A model generated the notes under the pieces. It made no database searches. It was not told the DNA's origin and saw nothing but the letters and a program-made list of their open reading frames with translations. A program made the position numbers and the translations under genes. From CAVRXT01 sp963725655 (GTDB lineage Bacteria > Acidobacteriota > Terriglobia > Acidiferrales > UBA7541): DNA of 64,000 nt. This document shows positions 15,621 through 24,874 of the stretch, one piece after another. Each line of letters starts with the position of its first letter. Positions within the stretch are counted from its first letter, which is position 1. Location of the stretch: contig CAVRYY010000003.1 in the NCBI GenBank assembly GCA_963725655.1, forward strand, positions 868,001 to 932,000. Direction: 5' to 3'.

Positions 15621-18077
15621 TTGGACGATTTCACACGCGATTTGCGTTTCGCACTGCGAAGCCTGGCGAAAGACCGGCGCTTCTCGCTGCTGGCAATTTT
15701 TGCGCTGGCGCTCGGGATCGGCGCCTCCACAGTGGCCTTCGGTGTTTTCTACAATCTGCTGTTCAACGCTCTCGTCGCGAAGGACTCCAGCCGCTTGGTT
15801 GTGCCGTCTATCGAGGGCTCAGAAATAGCGGCCCAAGAAGGCATCGCGTTGGTTCCGTTGGAATGTACTCCGGCGACTCTCGACGCGATCCGCGACTTAT
15901 CCGAATTTGAGGACATTGCCTGCTTTGGCCACCTGCAGGTGGTGGTTCGTCAAACTGGCGGTAGTCCTCGCCAAGTGCTTGGTGCGTACGTCAGCGCGAA
16001 TGCATTTGAAATGTACGGCACGCCCGCGCTGATGGGGCGAGGGATCGCGCTCGCCGACGGCGCCCCAACAGCTCCCCCGATTTTCGTGATCAGCTACAAA
16101 ACGTGGCAGTCGGATTTCAATGGTGATCCCGCTGTTCTCGGCAAAAGTTTCGTCCTTAACGACGAGCCGCGGACCCTGGTCGGGATCATGCCGCCGCGCT
16201 TTCAGGCGTTCGGACCGATAGTGCGTATCTGGATGCCTAACGACTTCCACGTCCCTCGCACGCATGGGAGCGGTCAGGGTTTTCTGGCGCGACTAAAACC
16301 AGGGGCCACAATTGCGGGGGCGTCGGCGGACGTCGACGTCCGGCTTCAGCGACTGGCTGCTAGCCATCCACTCGATTTTCCAAAGCGCTTCACCGGCCGC
16401 GTGCAATCTGCCGCCGACTTCCTGCTGGGACCTTGGGGCATCGGCAGCGTGGGCGGCAGCGAATTTGGAATGAAGCGGATGCTCTACAACCTTTTAGCGG
16501 CGGCGATGATGCTTCTACTGATCGCCTGCAGCAACGTGGCAAACTTGCTGCTCGCTCGTGCCACGGTGCGGGAAAAAGAGATCGCGGTTCGCGCAGCGCT
16601 AGGCGCCTCGCGCGGCCGCTTGATTCGCCAACTGTTGGTCGAGAGTATGGTGCTAGCGTTGGGCGCCTGCGCGGTGGGAACTCTGTTTGCGTACGCCGGT
16701 TTGAAATGGGCGGCCACCATCATGCCCCAAAAGGGTATCTCGATAGGCGGTGAGACGGTGTTCGGTCTGGGCGGGCCGGTTTTGTACTTTGCGCTGGGTG
16801 TGACGGTGCTCACCACGCTGGTCTGCGGCTTGGCGCCCGCTCTGCACAGTGTGAGCGGCGATTTGCAAACGCGGCTCACCACCGGCCGGAAAGGCGCGGG
16901 AGGGCGCCTTGGTCATGGAAAATTCCGCGCCGGGCTGGTGATTTCCGAGGTCGCGCTTTCGGTCGTGCTGCTGGCCGGCGCGGGCCTGATCTTCCACAGT
17001 TTTTTCACGATTACTCACGTCGACCTGGGATTCAATCGGCACCACATTCTTCTGGCTGCATTCGGGCGCCCCGCCGGCGAGGCGGAGACGCCACAACAAC
17101 GGAACGCTTTTCTTCGGAAAGTGGTGCAGCAGCTAGCGACTTTGCCCAGCGTCACCAACGTGGCGGTGAATAATTCGCTGCCTGGGTATAACCCGGCCCG
17201 AGTCGGGGAAATCACTCTTCCCGGAATGCCTCGCGCGGAAAGCGCGGGGATCGACGCTTGCAGTGAAGGCCTGTTCGATGTGCTAGGAATGCGCTTGGTG
17301 CGCGGGCAATGGCTTTCCGAAGCGGACGTCGATGCGGCTCGATCGGTAACGGTCATCAACGAAACGCTAGCCCGTCGTTTGTTCGGCGACGGCAATCCTG
17401 TCGGCCATGAAGTTCACATGAAGGTATATGACAAGGACTTCGAAATTATTGGCGTCGTTCGCGACATGAAAGATTTCGGTCCCGAAGAGCCCGTACGGCC
17501 GCAATCGTTTGTGCCGTTTACCATTGGCGACGGTGGAGTTGTGCTGTTGCGCACGAAAGTGGCTCCCGATTCGCTGATCCATACCGTACAGGAACAAATA
17601 TCAGCGCTGGACCGCGGGGTGATCTGGGGCGAAGGGGACGTGGAGTCGATTGACGACATTTTCGAACGACTCACCTATTCCGCGCCCCGCTTCGGCCTGA
17701 TGGCGGTGGCCCCAATCGCGGCGATCGGCCTGCTGCTGGTGATCATCGGCGTGTTTAGCGTGATGGCCTACACTGTTTCGCTGCAAACCCACGAAATTGG
17801 AATCCGCATGGCGCTGGGCGCGCAACAAAGCGACATCTTTCGCGGCGTGCTGGAAAAGGGTTTGAGTTTGATCATCGCCGGCCTGGTAATCGGCGTGACC
17901 GTGAGCTTCGCCTTGACGCGATTCTTGGAGCACCAGATTTGGGGTGTGTCGGCGACCGACCCATGGACGTTCGGTGCTGTCGTGGTGTTGATTATCGCCG
18001 TGGGCGCAGCCGCGTGCCTGTCACCCGCGCGCCGCGCCACGCGTGTGGATCCGATGATCGCCTTGCGCTACGAATAA
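15621..18077 (+). CDS. MacB/FtsX-type ABC permease (acidobacterial duplicated orphan permease type)
   Basis: An 818-residue permease with two MacB periplasmic-core plus FtsX modules. Each half has an N-terminal span (LLAIFALALGIGASTVAFG at about 25; a second near residue 440), a large extracytoplasmic domain, and three FtsX spans. Repeated cores include LLARATVREKEIAVRAALGA near 310 and QTHEIGIRMALGAQQSDIF near 725. The fused double-module form without an ATPase gene alongside is characteristic of Acidobacteriota. TTG 15621 is the only start after an in-frame stop, preceded by GGGG. Cargo is unknown; export of peptides, lipids or drugs is only a family-level guess. Confidence 0.9.
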   Translation: MDDFTRDLRFALRSLAKDRRFSLLAIFALALGIGASTVAFGVFYNLLFNALVAKDSSRLVVPSIEGSEIAAQEGIALVPLECTPATLDAIRDLSEFEDIACFGHLQVVVRQTGGSPRQVLGAYVSANAFEMYGTPALMGRGIALADGAPTAPPIFVISYKTWQSDFNGDPAVLGKSFVLNDEPRTLVGIMPPRFQAFGPIVRIWMPNDFHVPRTHGSGQGFLARLKPGATIAGASADVDVRLQRLAASHPLDFPKRFTGRVQSAADFLLGPWGIGSVGGSEFGMKRMLYNLLAAAMMLLLIACSNVANLLLARATVREKEIAVRAALGASRGRLIRQLLVESMVLALGACAVGTLFAYAGLKWAATIMPQKGISIGGETVFGLGGPVLYFALGVTVLTTLVCGLAPALHSVSGDLQTRLTTGRKGAGGRLGHGKFRAGLVISEVALSVVLLAGAGLIFHSFFTITHVDLGFNRHHILLAAFGRPAGEAETPQQRNAFLRKVVQQLATLPSVTNVAVNNSLPGYNPARVGEITLPGMPRAESAGIDACSEGLFDVLGMRLVRGQWLSEADVDAARSVTVINETLARRLFGDGNPVGHEVHMKVYDKDFEIIGVVRDMKDFGPEEPVRPQSFVPFTIGDGGVVLLRTKVAPDSLIHTVQEQISALDRGVIWGEGDVESIDDIFERLTYSAPRFGLMAVAPIAAIGLLLVIIGVFSVMAYTVSLQTHEIGIRMALGAQQSDIFRGVLEKGLSLIIAGLVIGVTVSFALTRFLEHQIWGVSATDPWTFGAVVVLIIAVGAAACLSPARRATRVDPMIALRYE

Positions 18078-18159
18078 TCCATTCCGTCCTATATACCGGC
18101 GTGCAATGCAAAACCAGCAGAGAGCGCCACGCGGACTAAAAACCAGGTGCGAAGATCCA

Positions 18160-19011
18160 CTAGCTAGGAATCTGGGGGACTACGGACAGCAGGGCTTGGG
18201 TGTAGGGATGTTGGGGGGCGTGCAGGACGCGCGCGGCGTCACCGATTTCTACGAAGCGTCCGGCTTGCATTACTGCGATTCGCGTGGCCAGTTGCGCCAC
18301 CACCGGCAGGCTGTGGGAGATGAAGATGTAGGTTAGGCCCAGCTCATTTTGCAGCTTGGCGAGCAGCTCGAGAATTTGGGCGCCTACGCTGACGTCGAGC
18401 GCGGAAACCGGTTCGTCGGCCACCACCAGCGCCGGGCGCAGCACTAAGGCGCGTGCAATTCCAATGCGCTGGCGCTGACCACCGGAAAATTCGTGCGGAA
18501 AGCGATCGCAGGCATCGGCAGCCAGCCCGGTGGTGCGCAGAGCGTCCACTACTCGCGCGCGGCGATCCGAATGCGAAAGGCCCGGTTCGTGAATCGCGAG
18601 CGGTTCGCCGACGATGGCCCCGATGCGCATGCGCGGATTAAGCGACGCGACCGGATCTTGAAAGACCATTTGCATGCGGCGGCGCAGAGCGCGCAGCTCG
18701 GCTCCGCGCGCAGTAAGCCAATCCCGCCCTTCGAAGCGGATTTCTCCGCGGTCGGGCTCGATTAGCCGCATCAACATGCGGGCCAGAGTCGTCTTGCCGC
18801 ATCCGGACTCGCCCACGATTCCCAGAGTTTCACCGGCGGCCAAATCGAAGGTGATTCCGTCCACCGCAGTGGCCATCCGCGGCGAAGATTCCGGTGGCTC
18901 CGGTCCCGGCCGCGGCTGCCGGCGCAGTGTGCGGGCAAACGGATCGGCGCTCACCGAGTAGGATTTCCCCAGGGCGCGCACTTCGAGCACAGGATGAGCG
19001 GTGGTGGTCAT
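18160..19011 (-). CDS. Oligopeptide/dipeptide ABC transporter ATP-binding protein (OppF/DppF type)
   Basis: A 283-residue ATPase: Walker A GESGCGKTTLARMLM, Q-loop VFQDPVASLNPRMRIG, signature FSGGQRQRIGIARAL, Walker B LVVADEPVSALDVS and switch His in FISHSL. The NPRM segment after the Q-loop is typical of OppD/OppF proteins. ATG 19011 overlaps the OppD-like stop by 4 bp (ATGA). No C-terminal cysteine-rich extension is present, fitting the F subunit. No permease or binding-protein genes occur beside the pair. Confidence 0.92.
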   Translation of the reverse strand: MTTTAHPVLEVRALGKSYSVSADPFARTLRRQPRPGPEPPESSPRMATAVDGITFDLAAGETLGIVGESGCGKTTLARMLMRLIEPDRGEIRFEGRDWLTARGAELRALRRRMQMVFQDPVASLNPRMRIGAIVGEPLAIHEPGLSHSDRRARVVDALRTTGLAADACDRFPHEFSGGQRQRIGIARALVLRPALVVADEPVSALDVSVGAQILELLAKLQNELGLTYIFISHSLPVVAQLATRIAVMQAGRFVEIGDAARVLHAPQHPYTQALLSVVPQIPS

Positions 19012-20045
19012 GTGCGAGGGACCAGGATGCAGCGCGCGCGGTGAGTTTCCGACGCCGCTCGCAATTCCGGCACCGCCGCGTCGCATTCGGCGCGATGGTA
19101 TTCGCAGCGCGGACCGAACGCGCAACCTACCGGCAAACGATCCAGCGGCGGCACGGTGCCGGGAATGGGGATGAGGCGTCCGCGCTCGAGACGCGGAGCG
19201 GCGCGTAACAGACCTTGGGTATAAGGATGCTGCGGACGGCGCAACACATCGGCGGTGGAACCTTCTTCCACCACTCGTCCCGCATACATCACCGCTACGC
19301 GATCCGCGACCTGCGCCACCACTCCCAGGTCGTGGGTAATGAATAGCATTCCCAGGCGCAGCTCGCGGCGCAACTCGACCAGCACGTCCAGAATTTGCTT
19401 TTGCACGGTGACGTCCAGCGCGGTGGTGGGCTCGTCCGCGATCAGCAGGCGAGGGCCTGGGGATAGCGCCATGGCAATCATCGCGCGCTGGCGCAGGCCG
19501 CCGGAAAGTTGGTGTGGATATTGATGCGCGCGAGTGGGCGCGTTGGGAATGGCGGCGCGCTGCATGCTTTCCAGGGCGCGTTTTGTGATGGCTGCGCGCT
19601 CGGCAGCCGGCCGGTGGACGCGAATGGCTTCTTCGATTTGCGCGCCGACGCGCATCACCGGATTGAGCGCGGTCATCGGCTCCTGAAATATCATGCCGAT
19701 CTCGCCGCCGCGAACTGATCGCATTTCCGCGGAGCTGGCGGTGAGCAGGTTGCGGCGCGAAGATGCGGCCGCGCCGTTGGTGGCACCCTTGCGGGCGTCG
19801 TGGCCCGCGTCGTTGTCGTTGTTTGAACGGCTCGCGAGCCAGGCTTCGCCGCTGCGGCGCGCTCCCGGAGGAGTGAGCCCCATTAGCGCCAGCGAGAGCA
19901 TCGTCTTGCCGCTACCGGATTCGCCTACAATCCCGAGCGTTTCGCTCTCCGCAAGAGCGAACGAGACGCCGTTCACCGGACGCACCCAGCCACCAGGCGT
20001 CGGCAACTCCACAGTCAGATCGCGCAGCTCCAGCAATCCAGCCAT
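19008..20045 (-). CDS. Oligopeptide/dipeptide ABC transporter ATP-binding protein (OppD/DppD type)
   Basis: A 345-residue ATPase: Walker A GESGSGKTMLSLALMG, Q-loop FQEPMTALNPVMRVG, signature LSGGLRQRAMIAMAL, Walker B LLIADEPTTALDVT and switch region FITHDLGVVAQ. The C-terminal oligo_HPY extension carries GCAFGPRCEYHRAEC, the cysteine cluster of OppD/DppD. A low-complexity insert (SRSNNDNDAGHDARKGATNG) lies after the first beta-sheet. It powers uptake of peptides or similar solutes with the downstream OppF-like gene, but membrane subunits must be encoded elsewhere. Confidence 0.92.
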   Translation of the reverse strand: MAGLLELRDLTVELPTPGGWVRPVNGVSFALAESETLGIVGESGSGKTMLSLALMGLTPPGARRSGEAWLASRSNNDNDAGHDARKGATNGAAASSRRNLLTASSAEMRSVRGGEIGMIFQEPMTALNPVMRVGAQIEEAIRVHRPAAERAAITKRALESMQRAAIPNAPTRAHQYPHQLSGGLRQRAMIAMALSPGPRLLIADEPTTALDVTVQKQILDVLVELRRELRLGMLFITHDLGVVAQVADRVAVMYAGRVVEEGSTADVLRRPQHPYTQGLLRAAPRLERGRLIPIPGTVPPLDRLPVGCAFGPRCEYHRAECDAAVPELRAASETHRARCILVPRT

Positions 20046-20260
20046 GCAGCCATCATAGATTTGAAAGGGAGACAGTCGAAATGATTAGTTGAAGGGGTTG
20101 TGCTGTACGCTAGCCACGCTGGTAATTTTGAACAATGACGTCGTGCGTCCTTCTCGAAGACGGCTCGCACACGCGTCGCTAGCGCCGACTTACTCTGCTC
20201 CTATTCTGTGCGGATCATGGCGATTGGGATGTATCGGGAACGAGGCGGAGAGGAACAGAA

Positions 20261-20291
20261 TAAAAAAGGGCCGAGTTTTGAGCCCCGGCCC
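20261..20291 (-). terminator. Intrinsic terminator of RNA copy B
   Basis: Read leftward, stem GGGCCGGG/CTCGGCCC (one G-U pair) with loop GCTCAAAA and a following run of six T. The matching base in copy A makes a Watson-Crick pair. Confidence 0.85.
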
Positions 20292-20502
20292 CGCAAAATA
20301 AATCTTGAGCTAGACGCGCGTTGACTATCACACTATACGCTGCTGTGGCTGTTCCGGCAACGAAATGTTTATCGGGGCGACCCAAAACATGCGCGGAAGG
20401 TCGGAGATTCGAACTCCGGTCGGCTACTCATTAGCCGCCCCAACGGGTGTCAACGCGTGTCTAGTTCCCAACTAGCAAAACCTTCCGAAACACGCGCTTA
20501 AC
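20262..20502 (-). ncRNA. Unidentified structured RNA, copy B
   Basis: A leftward unit with promoter at 20509-20537, predicted start near 20502 and an intrinsic terminator at 20261-20291, giving about 240 nt. It contains a T-arm-like hairpin at 20402-20418 (stem CGGAG/CTCCG, loop TTCGAAT read leftward). Flanking GGAAGGT/ACCTTCC strands could pair like an acceptor stem. A hairpin GGCTA-ATGAG-TAGCC and a long-range helix pairing 20449-20467 with 20307-20325 (19 positions, two A-C mismatches) are also seen. No coding sequence or tmRNA tag was found. It is not an ordinary tRNA. The family was not recognised. Confidence 0.7.
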
Positions 20503-20508
20503 CCAGCA

Positions 20509-20537
20509 ACCGTACTGCGCCTGAACTCTACGGTCAA
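20509..20537 (-). promoter_or_regulatory. Sigma-70 promoter of RNA copy B
   Basis: TTGACC at 20532-20537 and TACGGT at 20509-20514, spacer 17 bp, read leftward. Both hexamers are identical in copy A while the spacer differs by two bases. Confidence 0.65.
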
Positions 20538-20646
20538 TTCGTAGATACACTTACTCATGGCGATAGCGGGATGATTGCGTGAGTTGGATCAGGTCAGAGG
20601 ATTTTCGTGTTTCGTCAGCGATAGGTGGCAGCGGAGAAGTACAAAA

Positions 20647-20676
20647 TCAAAAGGGCCGGGTTTTGAGCCCCGGCCC
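20647..20676 (-). terminator. Intrinsic terminator of RNA copy A
   Basis: Read leftward, perfect 8-bp stem GGGCCGGG/CCCGGCCC with loop GCTCAAAA followed by TTTTGATTTT. Confidence 0.88.
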
Positions 20677-20891
20677 CGCAAAATAAATTGTGAACTAGAC
20701 GCGAGCCTGACAGTGTAACTATACGCTGCTGTGGCTGTTCCGGCAACAAAACGTTTATCGGGGCGACTCAAAACATGCGCGGAAGGTCGGAGATTCGAAC
20801 TCCGGTCGGCTACTCAAAATAGCCGCCCCAACGGGTGTCAAGCTCGCGTCTAGTTCCCAACTAGCAAAACCTTCCGAAACACGCGCTTAAC
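20650..20891 (-). ncRNA. Unidentified structured RNA, copy A
   Basis: Same architecture as the neighbouring copy: promoter at 20898-20926, predicted start near 20891, terminator at 20647-20676, about 240 nt. The T-arm-like hairpin is at 20788-20804 and the acceptor-like strands at 20869-20875 and 20781-20787. The long-range helix pairs 20836-20856 with 20692-20712 (21 positions, one G-U pair, no mismatch). Its middle bases differ from copy B on both strands. A 9-bp pairing GGGGCGGCT/AGTCGCCCC competes with the local GGCTA/TAGCC hairpin. If the acceptor-like and long-range helices form together the RNA is pseudoknotted. Confidence 0.72.
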
Positions 20892-20897
20892 CCAGCA

Positions 20898-20926
20898 ACC
20901 GTACTGTTCCTGAACTCTACGGTCAA
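20898..20926 (-). promoter_or_regulatory. Sigma-70 promoter of RNA copy A
   Basis: TTGACC at 20921-20926 and TACGGT at 20898-20903, spacer 17 bp, read leftward. An upstream hairpin TCTACG/CGTAGA flanks the -35 in both copies. Confidence 0.65.
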
Positions 20927-20986
20927 TTCGTAGATACACTTACTTCGCCGATTGGGCCCGGAATGCTTCCGTGAGGACCAATCGCG

Positions 20987-21406
20987 TTAGCGGTTGGCCA
21001 CGGGAATTACGAAGCGGAGCGCGGTATGCGTTTCCGAGAAGCTTGTCACTTTGTTATCGACCAGGCCCGCGGATTTTCCGGCGTTAATTACGTCGACTCC
21101 TCGAATATGCTTTTGGCCCTTGGGAAACACCACCCAAATCCCGCCGTTCTTCGCGATCACGTCACGCAGAGCCTGCAGATCAAATAGATCAGACACGTCC
21201 TCCGCGCCGAGGAAAACCAGCGCCGAGCCTGCAGCGGCGCGGCCGCGGACGACATTCTTCGCCCGCCCGCTGATCTCTTTCAGGAAATGCGCATCGCGGA
21301 TTCCCACGATCGAGATGGAAAGCTCGGCGGTTACGCCGAGCTTATCCAGTAGCGACCGGTGCGAGTAATCCGGCTCCGGCGGCCGCGCCTTTTTCGCTTT
21401 AGGCAT
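20987..21406 (-). CDS. DUF3052 family protein
   Basis: A 139-residue protein. After a Lys-rich leader it shows the DUF3052 pattern: SLLDKLGVTAELSISIVGI, an acidic/aliphatic centre (ALVFLGAEDVSDLFDLQAL), the GGIWVVFPKG strand and the C-terminal GLVDNKVTSFSETHTALRFVIP. The family is small and uncharacterised, common in actinobacteria and acidobacteria. ATG 21406 is taken; a TTG at 21427 would add seven residues. It lies 42 bp upstream of the RNA pair's promoter, on the same strand, so RNA copy A may also be reached by read-through. Confidence 0.82.
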   Translation of the reverse strand: MPKAKKARPPEPDYSHRSLLDKLGVTAELSISIVGIRDAHFLKEISGRAKNVVRGRAAAGSALVFLGAEDVSDLFDLQALRDVIAKNGGIWVVFPKGQKHIRGVDVINAGKSAGLVDNKVTSFSETHTALRFVIPVANR

Positions 21407-21446
21407 CTTGCTGTTCAACTTTCTCAATAGTGCTTCCTAATCTGGG

Positions 21447-21965
21447 TTATTGATTCCCCAGATAGTCGATGTGGACGTAAGTTCCGAGGCGCGTGTTATA
21501 GGCCAAGTACCAGCCGTCGTGATCCGGATCAGGATAAATCACGATTTCGTCGGAATCCCACAGCCAGCCATCGCAGAAGCCGACGTCATACGGCGCGACG
21601 CCGAAGTAGAATCCGCCGAACCAGAATCGTCCCGGGCCGCCGCCAACGAGCCGATAGCCATGTCCGCGGCCAATCGCGCCGGGGAAGTGGCCATGCTCCC
21701 AAGGATGATCGAGGTGATAGTTGGGATCATTGCGTCCGGTATCGTGTCCTATCCATTTCCCATCGGCGTGAACGTGCGGCGCTACCGGGTGCCCGGGTTG
21801 ATCCGCGACGCGATGATCGGGAGCCGGAGCCGGGTGGTCGGGTCCCTTGTAAGCGGGCGGACCGTGACGCGGAGGAGGTGGCGCATGCCCGGCCTCACCT
21901 TTCTGCGCCATGGCGGGCAACGCGGCCATCAGCAAGCTTGCAAAGATCAGCATGAACTTTTTCAT
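21447..21965 (-). CDS. Secreted His/Pro/Gly-rich hypothetical protein
   Basis: A 172-residue protein with a clear signal peptide (MKKFMLIFASLLMAALPAMA, cleaved before Q). The mature N-terminal half is low-complexity, rich in His, Pro and Gly (GHAPPPPRHGPP); the C-terminal half has aromatic and Gly-rich strands (GGPGRFWFGGFYFGVAPYDVG) and a DPDHDGWYLAYN segment. The histidines could bind metal, but that is a guess from composition. Start ATG has AGGAGGG 6 nt upstream, strong support for a real gene. No family recognised. Confidence 0.8.
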   Translation of the reverse strand: MKKFMLIFASLLMAALPAMAQKGEAGHAPPPPRHGPPAYKGPDHPAPAPDHRVADQPGHPVAPHVHADGKWIGHDTGRNDPNYHLDHPWEHGHFPGAIGRGHGYRLVGGGPGRFWFGGFYFGVAPYDVGFCDGWLWDSDEIVIYPDPDHDGWYLAYNTRLGTYVHIDYLGNQ

Positions 21966-22106
21966 GAGAGCCCTCCTAAGTATTCAAACGAAGTACCGCA
22001 GATCGCGCCGGGAGATCACCCACCATCCCCTCGGGCCTTACATCCAAAATGGACGTAGCCACCAGCGGTAAAGTTACATGTCGCCGCGGCCAGGCGAATT
22101 GCCGGC

Positions 22107-22545
22107 GTGGTCTCCCAACAACTTCGCTACCTCGAAATCCTCCTATACGCACCATGGACGGTGGAGATCGGCCGCTCAAATGGATTTTCGTTGGCTCCGA
22201 AAGAGATACGGATCGCTAATCCCGCCAGTTTCTTGGCTCACAAACTATTGATCCACGGCAAGCGCACACGGGGGAAATTCTCGAAGGACATTCTTTACAT
22301 CCACGACACACTCGAAATATTCGGCGCCAGGCTCGGAGACATCAAGCCACGAGTGGAACACCAAAATTAAACCGCGGATTCATCCCAATGGCCTCCGAAA
22401 AATTGAACGTGCAGCAACCGGCCTCTTCGGCAAAGTGACCGACGCAATTCGTGAGGCTGCCCGAATAGCTGACTCTCGAAAACTCGCCGCGGAAGCGGTG
22501 CGGGAACGCTGCAATTTCGGTCTGAAGCGGATTTTTGGCAGGTGA
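22107..22545 (+). pseudogene. Nucleotidyltransferase-fold protein remnant, split by a +1 shift
   Basis: Residues from 22107 (LRYLEILLYAPWTVEIG, then PASFLAHKLLIHGKRT and KFSKDILYIHDTLEIFGA) resemble the C-terminal half of predicted nucleotidyltransferases of the AbiEii/GSU2403 type. The frame stops at TAA 22368. The next frame (+1) continues as HPNGLRKIERAATGLFGK and runs to a stop at 22543-22545. An in-frame TAG at 22056 cuts off the N-terminal catalytic half, which was not found in other frames. No ribosome site. It is most simply a decayed gene; family assignment is tentative. Confidence 0.55.
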
Positions 22546-22737
22546 GCTGGCGCACCCACCCGTCCCAAAGCCGGGAAGATGGGAGTGCCCGAAAACGGAC
22601 AAAACCGCTAAACCTTAGAAACTTTAAAACGAACGTCGAGCTACGCTGTTCTTCGCGGGTACTGCCGGAAAAGAGGGAACCGATAAATCGTACAACTAGA
22701 AGCAACCGGCGGCACTACCAGTCCCGCTGGAGCGGGA

Positions 22738-24489
<1,752 letters not shown>

Positions 24490-24713
24490 AGCACCGGGCT
24501 CCACGGCGACGCGGATTGGGCCAAATGAAGCATGGGGGGACGTGAGAGGCGTCCCGCCAATCTCGGATCAATGACCTGTCGGTTGGAACCTACGATAATT
24601 CTTGCCGGGTTCAATATTTCCGGCCTCACTCGCCCGTGCCCGGTTTGCCCTCGTCCGCGCTTACAAACGTTAGATGCTGTTGGAGGGTAATTCGCTTCAT
24701 GCAAAACCCTGAC

Positions 24714-24743
24714 AGCATACATGCCTGAGTCAAACAGCGTCAA
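24714..24743 (-). promoter_or_regulatory. Candidate rpoD promoter
   Basis: Read leftward, TTGACG at 24738-24743 and TATGCT at 24714-24719 with an 18-bp spacer. It would give an rpoD leader of about 220 nt in the 370-bp dnaG-rpoD gap. No other gene or known leader motif was seen in the gap. Confidence 0.5.
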
Positions 24744-24874
24744 CCTGCGTATGCGGTGGTGTGTAGTGTCCATTATTTCCTTATCTTTCTGGCTGATAAT
24801 CGGCTGGCCGCGAGAAAGCTCAAGCAGACCAAATAGGAGCAGAAGGGCGTACCGGAAACGGTACCGAAAATGGG

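Larger units (their letters stand above)
20245..20944. repeat. Tandem duplication of a 300-bp unit (copies 20245-20555 and 20630-20944)
   Basis: The two copies are in the same orientation and nearly identical from the terminator to the promoter, separated by about 75 bp of unrelated sequence. Differences cluster in a loop, in the promoter spacer and in the two halves of a long-range helix. Each copy encodes one leftward RNA candidate. Confidence 0.9.

Noticed and set aside
20262..20891. Calling the RNA pair tmRNA or a class II serine tRNA
   Set aside because: No peptide-tag reading frame ends in a stop in the right place, the pairing partner of the long helix lies after the acceptor-like strand instead of before the T-arm, and the anticodon stem is mismatched. 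There is no encoded CCA.
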